This document shows, one piece after another, positions 1 to 8,020 of a stretch of DNA of 64,000 nt (positions within the stretch are counted from its first letter, which is position 1; each line of letters starts with the position of its first letter). The translations under genes were made by a program, and so were the position numbers. The stretch is from CAWINX01 sp963837585 (lineage in GTDB: Bacteria; Actinomycetota; Thermoleophilia; Solirubrobacterales; 70-9). Under the pieces are notes generated by a model, which saw nothing but the letters and a program-made list of their open reading frames with translations, searched no databases and was not told where the DNA came from. The stretch is taken from positions 186,001 through 250,000 of the forward strand of contig CAWINX010000003.1 of NCBI GenBank assembly GCA_963837585.1. The letters are read 5' to 3'.

Positions 1-1
1 G

Positions 2-886
2 GGCGAGCGGCTCACCGTGCTCGCCGCCGACCTGAACGACGACGCGGGCTGGGCGGAGGCCGTGGCCGGCTGCGACTACGTCCTGCACGTCGCCTCGCCC
101 TTCCCGCCCCAGCAGCCCGAGGACCCCGACGAGCTGATCGTCCCCGCCCGCGAGGGGACGCTGCGGGTGCTGGGGGCGGCGCTCGACGCCGGGGTCGGCC
201 GCGTCGTCGTCACCTCCTCGATCGCCGCGGTGCGCGGCGGGGTCAGCAGCGCCGAGGCGCCGCTGACCGAGGAGGACTGGACGCCGGAGAGCCCGAAGCT
301 GTCGCCCTACGTGCGCTCCAAGACGATCGCCGAGCGCGCCGCCTGGGAGCTGGCGCGCGAGCGCGGCGCGAGCGAGCGGCTGGCGGTCGTCAACCCGGGC
401 GCGATCCTCGGCCCGGTGCTGAGCGAGGACTTCTCCTACTCGCTGGAGGCGGTCGAGCGGCTGCTGAAGGGGATGCCCGGCACGCCGCGGATCGGCTTCA
501 GCTTCGTCGACGTGCGCGATGTCGCCGACCTCCATATAAGGGCGATGCTCGACCCGGCGGCCGGGGGAGAGCGCTTCATCGCGGTGGCGCAGTTCATGTG
601 GATGGCCGAGGTGGCGAAGGTGCTGCGCGAGAACCTCGGCGAGGCGGCCGCGAAGGTGCCGAGCCGCGGCGTCCCGAACCTGGTGGTGCGGGCGATGGGG
701 ATCTTCGACCCGGGAATCCGCTCGATCGTCAACCAGCTCGGCCAGCGGGTCGACGTGTCGAGCGAGAAGGCGCGGCAGGAGTTGGGCTGGTCACCGCGCC
801 CGGTCGAGGAGACGATCGTCGACTGCGGCGCAGCCTCGTCGCCAGGCGTAAACACCTCGCGGTCCCGCCCGGCCCTCGCGGTGTAA
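2..886 (+). CDS. NAD-dependent epimerase/dehydratase (extended SDR), 5' partial
   Basis: Most of an extended short-chain dehydrogenase/reductase of the dihydroflavonol-reductase-like group; the substrate cannot be told. The reading frame is open from the window edge, so the start and the nucleotide-binding GxxGxxG loop lie outside. Visible are the VTSSIAAV strand with the family serine, the catalytic pair in YVRSK (YxxxK) and NPGAILGP. Family resemblance stops after about position 828; the next frame then reads SLVARRK, which fits the usual end better, so a frameshift near 830 is likely. As written, the TAA stop lies inside the first copy of the palindromic repeat, and the shifted frame would also run into the repeats. 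Sure of the superfamily only. Confidence 0.8.
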   Translation, partial: GERLTVLAADLNDDAGWAEAVAGCDYVLHVASPFPPQQPEDPDELIVPAREGTLRVLGAALDAGVGRVVVTSSIAAVRGGVSSAEAPLTEEDWTPESPKLSPYVRSKTIAERAAWELARERGASERLAVVNPGAILGPVLSEDFSYSLEAVERLLKGMPGTPRIGFSFVDVRDVADLHIRAMLDPAAGGERFIAVAQFMWMAEVAKVLRENLGEAAAKVPSRGVPNLVVRAMGIFDPGIRSIVNQLGQRVDVSSEKARQELGWSPRPVEETIVDCGAASSPGVNTSRSRPALAV

Positions 887-923
887 CGCGTTGGCGTCCT
901 GGAGAACGCTTGCGCGTTACACC
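880..923. repeat. Palindromic repeat, copy 1 (first of a pair)
   Basis: 44 bp inverted repeat with arms GGTGTAACGCG and CGCGTTACACC around a variable centre. Six copies occur in the window, always as two copies 26-28 bp apart. This one supplies the TAA stop of the epimerase frame and has an eroded right shoulder (TTGCGCG instead of an AACGCG-type sequence). Confidence 0.9.
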
Positions 924-949
924 GGTTGCCGTCCCGTCCTCCCCCGTCC

Positions 950-994
950 GGTGTAACGCGTTGGCGTGCTGACAGAGCGCCTACGCGTTACACC
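950..994. repeat. Palindromic repeat, copy 2 (second of a pair)
   Basis: 45 bp inverted repeat with arms GGTGTAACGCGTT and ACGCGTTACACC, 26 bp after copy 1. The pair fills the gap between two convergent genes. No T-run follows, so it does not look like an ordinary intrinsic terminator. Confidence 0.9.
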
Positions 995-1013
995 GCGGAA
1001 AGCTCGGTGCGTG

Positions 1014-1874
1014 CTAGCCCTTGGCGCGGCAGGTGCGGACCAGGGTGCTGTTCAGCTGCCGGCCGTCGCTGAAGCTGTAGTCGGCGCGGACGAAGGGGAA
1101 GGTGGCGCGCGGGAAGCCGGCCGGGGCGGGACAGCCGGCGCTGAGGTAGGCGCGGCGCTTGCCGCGGAACGCGTAGGTGCGGTGCAGGGTGAGGTCGAAG
1201 CCGGTCACGTATCCCCACTCGCCGGCGACGTAGGGGAGCCTTGCGGTCAACTCGATGCCGAAGGTGCCCCGGGTCCTGCGGACCGCGATCGGCAGCAGGT
1301 AGGAGGTGGGGACGACCGCGGTCTGGGGGCCGTTCGGGCCTTCCTGCTCAACCCGGGTCTTGCCGTAGATCTGGGCGAAGATGACGGGACGGCGGCCGAT
1401 CCTGCCGTTGAAAGCGAGGACGCGGCCGTGGGCGGGGAACGGCGCCTCCTGCGGCGAGAGGACCTGGGCCGAGAGCCGGCCGCGGCCGACCAGCGCGGCG
1501 CGGCAACGGCGCAGCGCCTGGGCGGAGGTCGCGACCTCGATCCGCTCGCGCGGGCAGGTGGGCAGGCCGCGGTAGGAGAGCCTGCCGAAGTGGTTGATCG
1601 CCACCGTGACGCGCCGCAGGGCGGGCGGCTGGCTGCCGTCGCTGGTCGAGAGGCCGGCGCTCATCGTCACCGCGATCGGCGCGGCGCCGTCGCGCGGCAG
1701 GGCCCTCGGCGTCGCCTTCCCCTTCAGGGTGACGATCAGCGAGCCGTTCTCGAAGACCTCGGCGCCGGCGGTCGCCGCGAGCAGCCCCACGGCGAGCGCG
1801 GCGAGGGCGAGAATCGGCGCAAAGCGCTCTGTTAGCTTGGATCGCGGGTTGGGGTTAATGGGTGCGGGGCTCAT
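1014..1874 (-). CDS. Predicted secreted protein, paralog of its divergent neighbour
   Basis: About 286 residues. The N-terminus (after KLTERF) is a hydrophobic signal peptide ending near ATAGAE; no known catalytic motif follows. It shares an ordered set of motifs with the gene at 1905: a DG..PPAL segment, RL..RGLP.C, a central AFNG, a G-rich LP....G.(Y/W)G block, an R.Y...G...Y.SA.C segment and a closing R.C. Several cysteines match, suggesting disulfides outside the cytoplasm. The frame stays open upstream, but ATG at 1874 is chosen because it gives a signal peptide and leaves 30 bp to the divergent gene. Function unknown; family assignment rests only on the paralogy seen here. Confidence 0.75.
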   Translation of the reverse strand: MSPAPINPNPRSKLTERFAPILALAALAVGLLAATAGAEVFENGSLIVTLKGKATPRALPRDGAAPIAVTMSAGLSTSDGSQPPALRRVTVAINHFGRLSYRGLPTCPRERIEVATSAQALRRCRAALVGRGRLSAQVLSPQEAPFPAHGRVLAFNGRIGRRPVIFAQIYGKTRVEQEGPNGPQTAVVPTSYLLPIAVRRTRGTFGIELTARLPYVAGEWGYVTGFDLTLHRTYAFRGKRRAYLSAGCPAPAGFPRATFPFVRADYSFSDGRQLNSTLVRTCRAKG

Positions 1875-1904
1875 TGCCGTGCGCCGCCTGCCTGAAGGAG
1901 ATCG

Positions 1905-2675
1905 ATGCGTAAGACCCACATTCTGATCGTAGTTGCGGTGGTGACCGCCCTGGCGGCGTCGGTCGGCGCCAGTGGGGCCGTGCTCAAGGTCGGCAAGCTG
2001 GTCGTCCGCACCGACAGCACCTTCGCCCCGTACAAGCTGCCCGAGCGCGCCTTCGCCCCCATCTTCGTACGCGGCCACGCCAGCATCCGCTCGACCGACG
2101 GCGGACCGCCGCCGGCCCTGACCCACCTCGCGATCGCCCTCGACCGCAACAACAGGCTGGAGACGCGCGGTCTGCCCAAGTGCGACCCGGCGCGCCTCGC
2201 CAACACCACGCCGCTGCAGGCCCGCGGCATCTGCCCGCGAGCGATCGTCGCAACCGGGCACATCTCCGCGCGGATCAGCCCCCCAGGCGGGCGCGCCTTC
2301 GGCGCGACCTCGCCGCTCACCGCCTTCAACGGGCCGAAGATCGGCCGTGACGCAACGGTGATTCTGCACAGCTACATGCAGTTTCCCCAGGCCGAGACCT
2401 ACATCGTCACCGCCCGCCTCGTCGGCAGTGGCGGCAAGGGCAACCACGGCTACCACCTGGTCGCCGACCTCCCCCCGATCGACGGCGGCTACGGCGTGCT
2501 CACCCACGGCGACGTCAAGATCGGCCGCCGCTACAAGCACAACGGCCGCACGCTGGGCTACACCTCGGCCCGCTGCCTCAGCGGCATCCTCTTCGCCCAC
2601 GGTCGCTTCGTGTTCGACGACGGCACCGTGCTCGAGGGCAGCATCTTCCGCCCCTGCGGGGTCCGCGGGTCCTGA
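1905..2675 (+). CDS. Predicted secreted protein, paralog of its divergent neighbour
   Basis: 256 residues with a clear signal peptide (MRKTH then a hydrophobic stretch ending near VGASGA). An AAGGAGA ribosome-binding site sits just before the ATG. It aligns along its whole length with the protein encoded by 1014-1874: PPALTHLAIALD, RLETRGLPKC, TAFNG, GGYGVLTHGD, RYKHNGRTLGYTSARC and a final RPC. Four of its cysteines have partners in the paralog. Only 30 bp separate the two start codons, so at least one promoter must lie inside the other gene. No enzyme motif is visible; probably an exported structural or binding protein. Confidence 0.8.
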   Translation: MRKTHILIVVAVVTALAASVGASGAVLKVGKLVVRTDSTFAPYKLPERAFAPIFVRGHASIRSTDGGPPPALTHLAIALDRNNRLETRGLPKCDPARLANTTPLQARGICPRAIVATGHISARISPPGGRAFGATSPLTAFNGPKIGRDATVILHSYMQFPQAETYIVTARLVGSGGKGNHGYHLVADLPPIDGGYGVLTHGDVKIGRRYKHNGRTLGYTSARCLSGILFAHGRFVFDDGTVLEGSIFRPCGVRGS

Positions 2676-2728
2676 AGACAGCTCCCGGCCGCGCCGCCGC
2701 TCGGGCCGACTCGCCGTAGAGTGCGGGG

Positions 2729-3579
2729 ATGAGCGTCGCCGTCGTCACCGACAGCACGACCTGCCTGCCCGCCGAGATGATCGAGCGCTGGGGCATCCGC
2801 GAGGTCAGCCTCTACGTCGGCTGGGGCGACGAGCGCCTCCGCGAGGACAGCTACGACCTCGAGGACTTCTACGCGCGCCTGCGCGCCTCCGACGATCTGC
2901 CCTCGACCTCACAGCCCTCGGTCGGCGACTTCCTCGAGCAGTTCGAGCCGCTGGCCGCCGCCGGCCGCGACGTCGTCTCGATCCACATCGCCGCCGGCCT
3001 CTCCGGCACCTGCGAGAGCGCCCGCGAGGCGGCGCGGACCCTCGCCGAGAAGGGACTGCCCGGGCGGATCGAGGTGGTCGACGCCCAGACCGGCGCCGGC
3101 GGGCTCGGCTGCATGGTCATCGCCGCCGCCCGCGCCGCCGAGGAGGGCAAGTCGCTGGACGCCGTGGTCGAGGCAGCCCGCCAGACCCGCGCGAGCCTGC
3201 AGATGTGGTTCTGCCTCGACACCCTCGAGTACCTGCGCCGCGGCGGTCGGATCGGCGCCGCCCAGGCCCTGGTCGGATCGGCCCTGAAGATCAAACCGAT
3301 CCTCACCTTCGGCACCGAGATCTCCCCGGTCGGCCGCGTCCGCACCCGCCGCCGCGCGATCGAGCGGATGATCGCCTACCTGCACGAGCTGAAGGAGGGC
3401 GGCGCCGAGGAGTGGATCGTCCAGCACGCCCAGTCGCCCAAGGACGCCAACCTCCTGGTCGAGGAGGGCACCGCGATCTTCGACTCCCCCCGCTCTTCTG
3501 CACCCAGGTCGGCCCGGTCCTCGGCGCCCACCTCGGGTCCGGGCTGCTGGTCGGGGGCATCGGCGGATCGCCCTCCTGA
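2729..3579 (+). CDS. DegV family fatty-acid-binding protein
   Basis: DegV proteins bind a fatty acid between two domains and, in Firmicutes, act as FakB partners of a fatty acid kinase. The N-terminus VAVVTDSTTCLP is the family signature; SIHIAAGLSGT and the STSQPS segment are the lipid-head-binding motifs; LEYLRRGGRIG lies in the second half. About 283 residues, the usual length. The frame breaks near 3485 in a run of six C; adding one C restores PPLFCTQVGPVLG and the normal ending GLLVGGIG before the stop at 3579. No FakA-like kinase is adjacent, so the partner is unknown. Confidence 0.9.
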
Positions 3580-3589
3580 GCACCGCCGC

Positions 3590-4399
3590 TCACTCCACCC
3601 GGTAGCGCTCCGGGACGAAGGTCTGGGTGTCGGCCGGCGGACGCACGTAGGCGCGGTCCTGGCGCGGCGGGAACTCGATCTTCTCGCGGTCGACCCGCTC
3701 GTAGGGGAAGCGGTCGAGCAGGTCGGCGATCAGGTTGAGGCGGGAGGTGCGCTTGTCGTCGGCCTCGACCACGAACCAGGGAGAGTCCTTGGTGTCGGTG
3801 TAGGCGAACATCTCGTCCTTGGCCTCGGCGTAGTCGACCCAGCGGGCGCGGGCCTCAATGTCGACCGGGCTCAGCTTCCAGCGCTTCGCCGGGTCCTTCT
3901 GGCGAGCCTTGAAGCGGCGCTCCTGCTCCTCGTCGCTGACCGAGAGCCAGTACTTGACGAGGGCGATGCCGGAGGCCTGGATCATCCGCTCGAACTGCGG
4001 GCAGGTGCGCATGAACTCCTCGTACTCGGCGTCGGTGCAAAAGCCCATCACATGCTCGACCCCGGCGCGGTTGTACCAACTGCGGTCGAAGAGGACGACC
4101 TCCCCGGCGGCGGGCAGGTGAGCGACGTAGCGCTGGAAGTACCACTGGCTGCGCTCGCGGTCACTGGGCGTGCCGAGCGCCACCGTCCGCACCACCCGCG
4201 GGTTGGTCCGCTGCTCGATCCGCCGGATCACCCCGCCCTTGCCGGCCGTGTCGCGCCCCTCGAAGAGGACGACCACCTTCAGCCCCTCCCGGACGACCCA
4301 GTCCTGTAGGCGGACCAGCTCGACCTGCAGCCGCTTCAGCTCCTTGAAGTACTCGGACTTGGTCAGGACCTCCGGGGACTTGGACGACTCGTGAGCCAT
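3590..4399 (-). CDS. ppk2: Polyphosphate kinase 2 family protein
   Basis: Phosphotransferase that moves phosphate between polyphosphate and nucleotides (typically polyP plus ADP or GDP). Walker A is FEGRDTAGKGG near residue 47, the lid region follows PRVVRTVALG.PSDRERSQWYFQRY, and Walker B is VLFDRSWYNRAGVEHVMGF. 269 residues, matching single-domain PPK2. The ATG start gives an N-terminus typical of the family (SEYFKELKRLQVELVRLQDW). It converges on degV with a 10 bp gap and is probably monocistronic. Whether it favours NDP or NMP cannot be decided by eye. Confidence 0.93.
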   Translation of the reverse strand: MAHESSKSPEVLTKSEYFKELKRLQVELVRLQDWVVREGLKVVVLFEGRDTAGKGGVIRRIEQRTNPRVVRTVALGTPSDRERSQWYFQRYVAHLPAAGEVVLFDRSWYNRAGVEHVMGFCTDAEYEEFMRTCPQFERMIQASGIALVKYWLSVSDEEQERRFKARQKDPAKRWKLSPVDIEARARWVDYAEAKDEMFAYTDTKDSPWFVVEADDKRTSRLNLIADLLDRFPYERVDREKIEFPPRQDRAYVRPPADTQTFVPERYRVE

Positions 4400-4457
4400 G
4401 CACCGACCCTAACGCGACGGCGCCCGTCGCTCGGCCGAGGTGAGAGAATCCGCGGCA

Positions 4458-4781
4458 ATGCGATTTGAGGTCTTCTGGCGAGTGGCGGTGGTGCAGCTGG
4501 TGGCGGTGCTTCTGCTCGCCCTCGTGCTGGGGGTTGTTTTCTCGCACGGGTTCTTCGTCGACTGGGGCTGGCTGGTCGGGCCGCTGGTCTGGCTGGGCTG
4601 CGCGGCGCTGACCGCTCGCGTCGTCGGGTTGGACAGGGTGTTCGCGCTGGTTGGGGCGGTGCTCGCCGGTTTGGTCAGCGCGCTCGCCGTGGTGATCGGC
4701 GTCCACTGGCTCGGCGTGATCGTCGCGATCGGCCTCTTCGCCGCCTGGTGCGCCCGCGACGGCGCAGAGGCGACTGCTTGA
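4458..4781 (+). CDS. Small integral membrane protein, function unknown
   Basis: About 107 residues with three to four hydrophobic helices (VVQLVAVLLLALVLG, LVGPLVWLGCAALTA, ALVGAVLAGLVSALAVVIG, LGVIVAIGLFAAW) and a short charged tail. ATG at 4458 is preferred to the GTG at 4440. The stop overlaps the TTG start of the SDR gene that follows (TTGA), implying translational coupling. I do not recognise the family beyond its being a small actinobacterial membrane protein. Confidence 0.65.
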   Translation: MRFEVFWRVAVVQLVAVLLLALVLGVVFSHGFFVDWGWLVGPLVWLGCAALTARVVGLDRVFALVGAVLAGLVSALAVVIGVHWLGVIVAIGLFAAWCARDGAEATA

Positions 4782-5533
4782 ACCTCGGCCTCGAGGGGCG
4801 CGTCGCCCTGGTGATGGGCGCCAGCCGTGGGATCGGACGGGCGATCGCGGCGGCGCTGGCCGGCGAGGGCGCGCGGGTGGCGATCGCGAGCCGCTCGCGG
4901 GAGGCGCTTGAGGAGGCCGCGGGGGAGATCGACGGCGAGGCGTCTCCGTTCGTCGCCGACGCCTCCGACCTGGAGCGGATGGCAGCGCTTCCCGGCGAGG
5001 TTGCCGAGGCCCTCGGCCCGGTCGAGATCCTCGTCGCCAACACCGGCGGCCCGCCGCTCGGCGGCGCCCTCGACCACGAGCTCGACGAGTGGGAGCGGGC
5101 CTACCGCTCGCTGGTGCTGGCGCCGCGGGTCCTGGCCGGGGCGGTCGTCCCCGGGATGCGCGAGCGAGGCTGGGGGCGGATCGTCAACGTCGGCTCCAGC
5201 TCGACCCGGGAGCCGATCCCCGGCCTCAACCTCTCCAACTCCCACCGAATGGCCGCGGTCGGCTTCCTCAAGACCCTGTCGCGAGAGGTCGCCGCCGACG
5301 GGATCACCGTCAACACGGTCGCGACCGGGCGCTTCGCGACCGAGCGGCTGGTCTCGATGGCCGGCTCACTGGAGGCGGCGGAGGCCGGCGCCGGTGCCGA
5401 GGTCCCGGCCGGGCGGCTGGGCCGCCCCGAGGAGTACGGCGACCTGGTCGCCTTCCTCTGCTCCGACCGCGCCGCCTACATCACCGGGACCGTCATCCCG
5501 ATCGACGGCGGCCTGCTCCGCTCAGCGTCCTGA
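4778..5533 (+). CDS. SDR family oxidoreductase lacking the YxxxK catalytic motif
   Basis: 251-residue classical short-chain dehydrogenase. The TGxxxGIG-type cofactor loop is MGASRGIGRAIA and the second-strand pocket reads ASRSREAL. NTGG replaces NAGG, and the serine is in VNVGSSS. Where YxxxK is expected the protein has NSHRM, so the catalytic tyrosine and lysine are both missing. I recall a divergent FabG-like subfamily with an SNxxR-type motif here, so this may be a family trait rather than decay. The C-terminus GRLGRPEEYGDLVAFLCS and TGTVIPIDGG is standard. TTG is chosen as start because it overlaps the upstream stop and precedes LEGRVALV. Confidence 0.85.
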   Translation: MNLGLEGRVALVMGASRGIGRAIAAALAGEGARVAIASRSREALEEAAGEIDGEASPFVADASDLERMAALPGEVAEALGPVEILVANTGGPPLGGALDHELDEWERAYRSLVLAPRVLAGAVVPGMRERGWGRIVNVGSSSTREPIPGLNLSNSHRMAAVGFLKTLSREVAADGITVNTVATGRFATERLVSMAGSLEAAEAGAGAEVPAGRLGRPEEYGDLVAFLCSDRAAYITGTVIPIDGGLLRSAS

Positions 5534-5540
5534 GGCCGTC

Positions 5541-5586
5541 GGTGTAACGCGTTGGCGTTCTGACAGCAGCACCAACGCGTTACACC
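5541..5586. repeat. Palindromic repeat, copy 3 (first of a pair)
   Basis: 46 bp inverted repeat with near-perfect arms GGTGTAACGCGTTGG and CCAACGCGTTACACC, starting 8 bp after the SDR stop codon. Confidence 0.9.
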
Positions 5587-5614
5587 GCTCCGGCGCGGAG
5601 CAACTGCTCGACCT

Positions 5615-5659
5615 GGTGCAACGCGTTGGCGGGCTATCTCCCCGCCTACGCGTTGCACC
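5615..5659. repeat. Palindromic repeat, copy 4 (second of a pair)
   Basis: 45 bp inverted repeat whose arms both carry a change from the other copies (GGTGCAACGCGTT and ACGCGTTGCACC). T to C on the left is matched by A to G on the right, so pairing is kept, a sign that the palindrome itself is maintained. It lies 28 bp from copy 3, at the 3' end of lysS. Confidence 0.9.
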
Positions 5660-5702
5660 GCGAATTGTTCCCCCGGCGCTTCGCGCATCGAGGGGAAGAG
5701 GA

Positions 5703-7172
5703 TCACGTCGCGGAGGGTCGCTTGAGCCGGTGAGGATCATCATCAGGCGGTCGACGCCGAGGCCGCAGCCGCTGGCCGGCAGCATCCCGTACTCGAGCGC
5801 CCGCACGAACTCCTCGTCGTGGGGGTGGGGGCTCTCCTCGGCGCCGGCCTCCTGGCGCTCGCGCTGCTCGACGAAGCGGCGGCGCTGCTCGACCGGGTCG
5901 TTGATGTCGGTGCCGCCGCCGACGATCTCCATCCCGGCGACGATGCCGTCGAAGGCCTCGCCGATCAGCTGCGGGCTGGTCGGCCTGCGGCTTGACCAGC
6001 GGCCAGAGGGCGAGCGGCAGGTCGACGATGAAGGTCGGCTGGGTCAGCTTCGGCTCGACCAGCTTGCCCTGGAGGGTGTCGACCAGGCCGGCCCAGTCGT
6101 CGGTCGGCTCGGCGTCGTCGCCGACCACCTCGGCCAGCTCGTCGCGGCTCGCCGCGACGATGTCGACCCCGGTCTCCTCCCGGATCGCCTCGCGCAGGGA
6201 GACCCGCGCCCAGGGCGTCGCGAAGTCGATCGTCTCGCCGTCGCGCTCGACCTTGGTGGTGCCGAGGACCCGCTCGACGACGCCGGCGACCAGCGTCTCG
6301 GCGAACTCCATGACGCCGTTGTAGTCGGCGCCGCCGACGAACCACTCGAGCATCGTGAACTCGGGGTTGTGCTGAGGCGACATCCCCTCGTTGCGGAAGA
6401 ACTTGCCGAGCTCGTAGACGTCCTCGAAGCCGCCGACGATCGCCCGCTTCAGGTACAGCTCGGTGGCGATCCGCAGGTAGAGGTGGCGGTCGAGCGCGTG
6501 GTGATGGGTCTTGAAGGGGCGCGCCGCGGCGCCGCCGGTCATCCGCTGCAGGATCGGCGTCTCCAGCTCGACGTAGCCGCGCTCGTTCATGTGGTCGCGG
6601 ATCGCCGCCAGCACCTTGGCGCGCAGCGCGAAGATCTCACGGGAGCGCTCGTTCGCGATCAGGTCCAGCTCGCGCCGGCGGTAGCGGGTCTCGACGTCGG
6701 AGATGCCGTGGTAGAGGTCGGGGGGGTCGCGCAGCGCCTTGGCGAGCAGCGTGCACTCGCGGATGCCGATCGCCAGCTGGCCGCGCTTGGTCACGTAGAT
6801 GTCGCCCTCGACCCCGACGATGTCGCCGATGTCGAGGTCCTCGATCCGCGCGAAGGCCTCCTCGCCGAGCGCGTCGAGGCGGGCGTAGGCCTGGATCGTC
6901 CCGGAGAGGTCGCGGATGTCGAGGAAGGCGGTCTTGCCGTGGCCGCGGCGGGCGGTGAGGCGGCCGGCGACCCGGTAGGAGAAGTCGGCGTGGTCGCCCG
7001 GCTCCAGCTCGGCGGGATCGTGGGCGGCGAGGATCTCGGCGACCCTGGTGCGGCCGGTGAAGGAGTGCGGGAAGGGGTCGATGCCGGCGGCGCGCAGCTT
7101 CTCGGCCTTGGCGTGGCGCTCGGCCTCGGTCGAGCCCGCCGCGGGGTCGGCCGGCGGAGGGGCCTCGCTCAT
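5703..7172 (-). CDS. lysS: Lysyl-tRNA synthetase, class II
   Basis: Charges tRNA-Lys with lysine. The N-terminal OB-fold tRNA-binding domain (VAGRLTARRGHGKTAFLDI) is followed by class II motif 1 (ETPILQRMTGGAAARPF), motif 2 (FRNEGMSPQHNPEFTMLEW) and motif 3 (GCGLGVDRLMMILTG). Two frameshifts break it: near 5970, after LWPLVKP, and near 5725, after ILTGSS. The correct tail continues as DVILFPSMREAPG. In that frame no stop occurs before repeat copies 4 and 3, so the real C-terminus is unclear and may read into the repeats. The ATG overlaps the prmC stop (ATGA). Essential gene, so the shifts are probably sequence errors. Confidence 0.93.
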   Translation of the reverse strand: MSEAPPPADPAAGSTEAERHAKAEKLRAAGIDPFPHSFTGRTRVAEILAAHDPAELEPGDHADFSYRVAGRLTARRGHGKTAFLDIRDLSGTIQAYARLDALGEEAFARIEDLDIGDIVGVEGDIYVTKRGQLAIGIRECTLLAKALRDPPDLYHGISDVETRYRRRELDLIANERSREIFALRAKVLAAIRDHMNERGYVELETPILQRMTGGAAARPFKTHHHALDRHLYLRIATELYLKRAIVGGFEDVYELGKFFRNEGMSPQHNPEFTMLEWFVGGADYNGVMEFAETLVAGVVERVLGTTKVERDGETIDFATPWARVSLREAIREETGVDIVAASRDELAEVVGDDAEPTDDWAGLVDTLQGKLVEPKLTQPTFIVDLPLALWPLVKPQADQPAADRRGLRRHRRRDGDRRRRHRHQRPGRAAPPLRRAARAPGGRRRGEPPPPRRGVRAGARVRDAAGQRLRPRRRPPDDDPHRLKRPSAT

Positions 7173-8020
7173 CGCTTGGCGCCGACAGTCACCCGCTCGC
7201 CACCCATGTAATCGGTGAGGGTGGTGGCGTCGCTCAGCAGCTCCCGCAGGGCGGGACCGTGGTGGGTGTCGTGCTCGAGCGCCAGTCGCTGTCCCGACGG
7301 CGCCTCTTCGATCAGCCCGCGGATAACGCCGAGGCCGTCGGCGCCACAGTCGCCGGTGACGGCGATCCGTGGCTCACGGCGGATCTCGGGCGAGCGCTCG
7401 AAGATCGTCTCGTCGGTGACGTAGGGAAGGTTGGCGAGGACGAGGTCGACGCTGCCGTCGCGGAGCGCCTCCGGGAGGCCCTCGGCGACCTCGACCTCGA
7501 GCGGCAGGCCGAGGCGGGCGGCGTTCTCGCGGGCGGCCTCGGCGGCCTCGGGCGAGAGGTCCGAGGCGGTGACGCGGAGGTCGGGGCGCTCGCTGAGCAG
7601 GGCGAGGGCGACCGCGCCGGAGCCGGTCCCGACCTCGTGGACGCGCGCGCCCTCGGGAAGCTCGGCGGCGACCTCGACCAGCAGGCCGGTCTCACGGCGG
7701 GGGATCAGGACCCGCTCGTCGACGGCGACGTCGATCCCGCGGAAGGCCTCGTGGCCGAGGATGTAGGCGAGGGGCTCGTGCTCGACGCGGCGACCCACCC
7801 GCTCCTCGAGCGCCGCGGCGGCGTCGGAGGGGAGCTCGCGGTCGGCCTCGGCGGGGAGGGCGGCCGGGTCGACTCCGAGCGCCTGGGCAAGCAGGGCCTC
7901 GGCGTCGCCGCGCGGGTCCTCGCAGCCGGCCGCGCCGATCGCCTCGGCGGCGGCGTCGAGCGCCGCGCCGATCGTCCGCGCGGCGGCAATTGCCTCGATT
8001 TCGGTCTTCACCGGCTCCAT
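7169..8020 (-). CDS. prmC: Release factor glutamine methyltransferase
   Basis: Methylates the GGQ glutamine of peptide chain release factors using SAM. Residues 1-80 form the helical N-terminal domain; the SAM fold begins at VHEVGTGSGAVALAL. The substrate motif usually written NPPY is NLPY here (VLANLPYV), a tolerated but less common form. 283 residues is the normal length. It follows lgt directly and overlaps lysS by ATGA, so lgt-prmC-lysS is one transcription unit. The RIPRRET segment (read here as LIPRRET) before the SAM motif is also typical. Confidence 0.92.
   Translation of the reverse strand: MEPVKTEIEAIAAARTIGAALDAAAEAIGAAGCEDPRGDAEALLAQALGVDPAALPAEADRELPSDAAAALEERVGRRVEHEPLAYILGHEAFRGIDVAVDERVLIPRRETGLLVEVAAELPEGARVHEVGTGSGAVALALLSERPDLRVTASDLSPEAAEAARENAARLGLPLEVEVAEGLPEALRDGSVDLVLANLPYVTDETIFERSPEIRREPRIAVTGDCGADGLGVIRGLIEEAPSGQRLALEHDTHHGPALRELLSDATTLTDYMGGERVTVGAKR

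Noticed and set aside
4827..7211. Very long plus-strand open frame across the SDR and lysS genes
   Set aside because: High GC keeps antisense frames open; composition is Arg/Ser-rich and the real genes on both strands have clear motifs.
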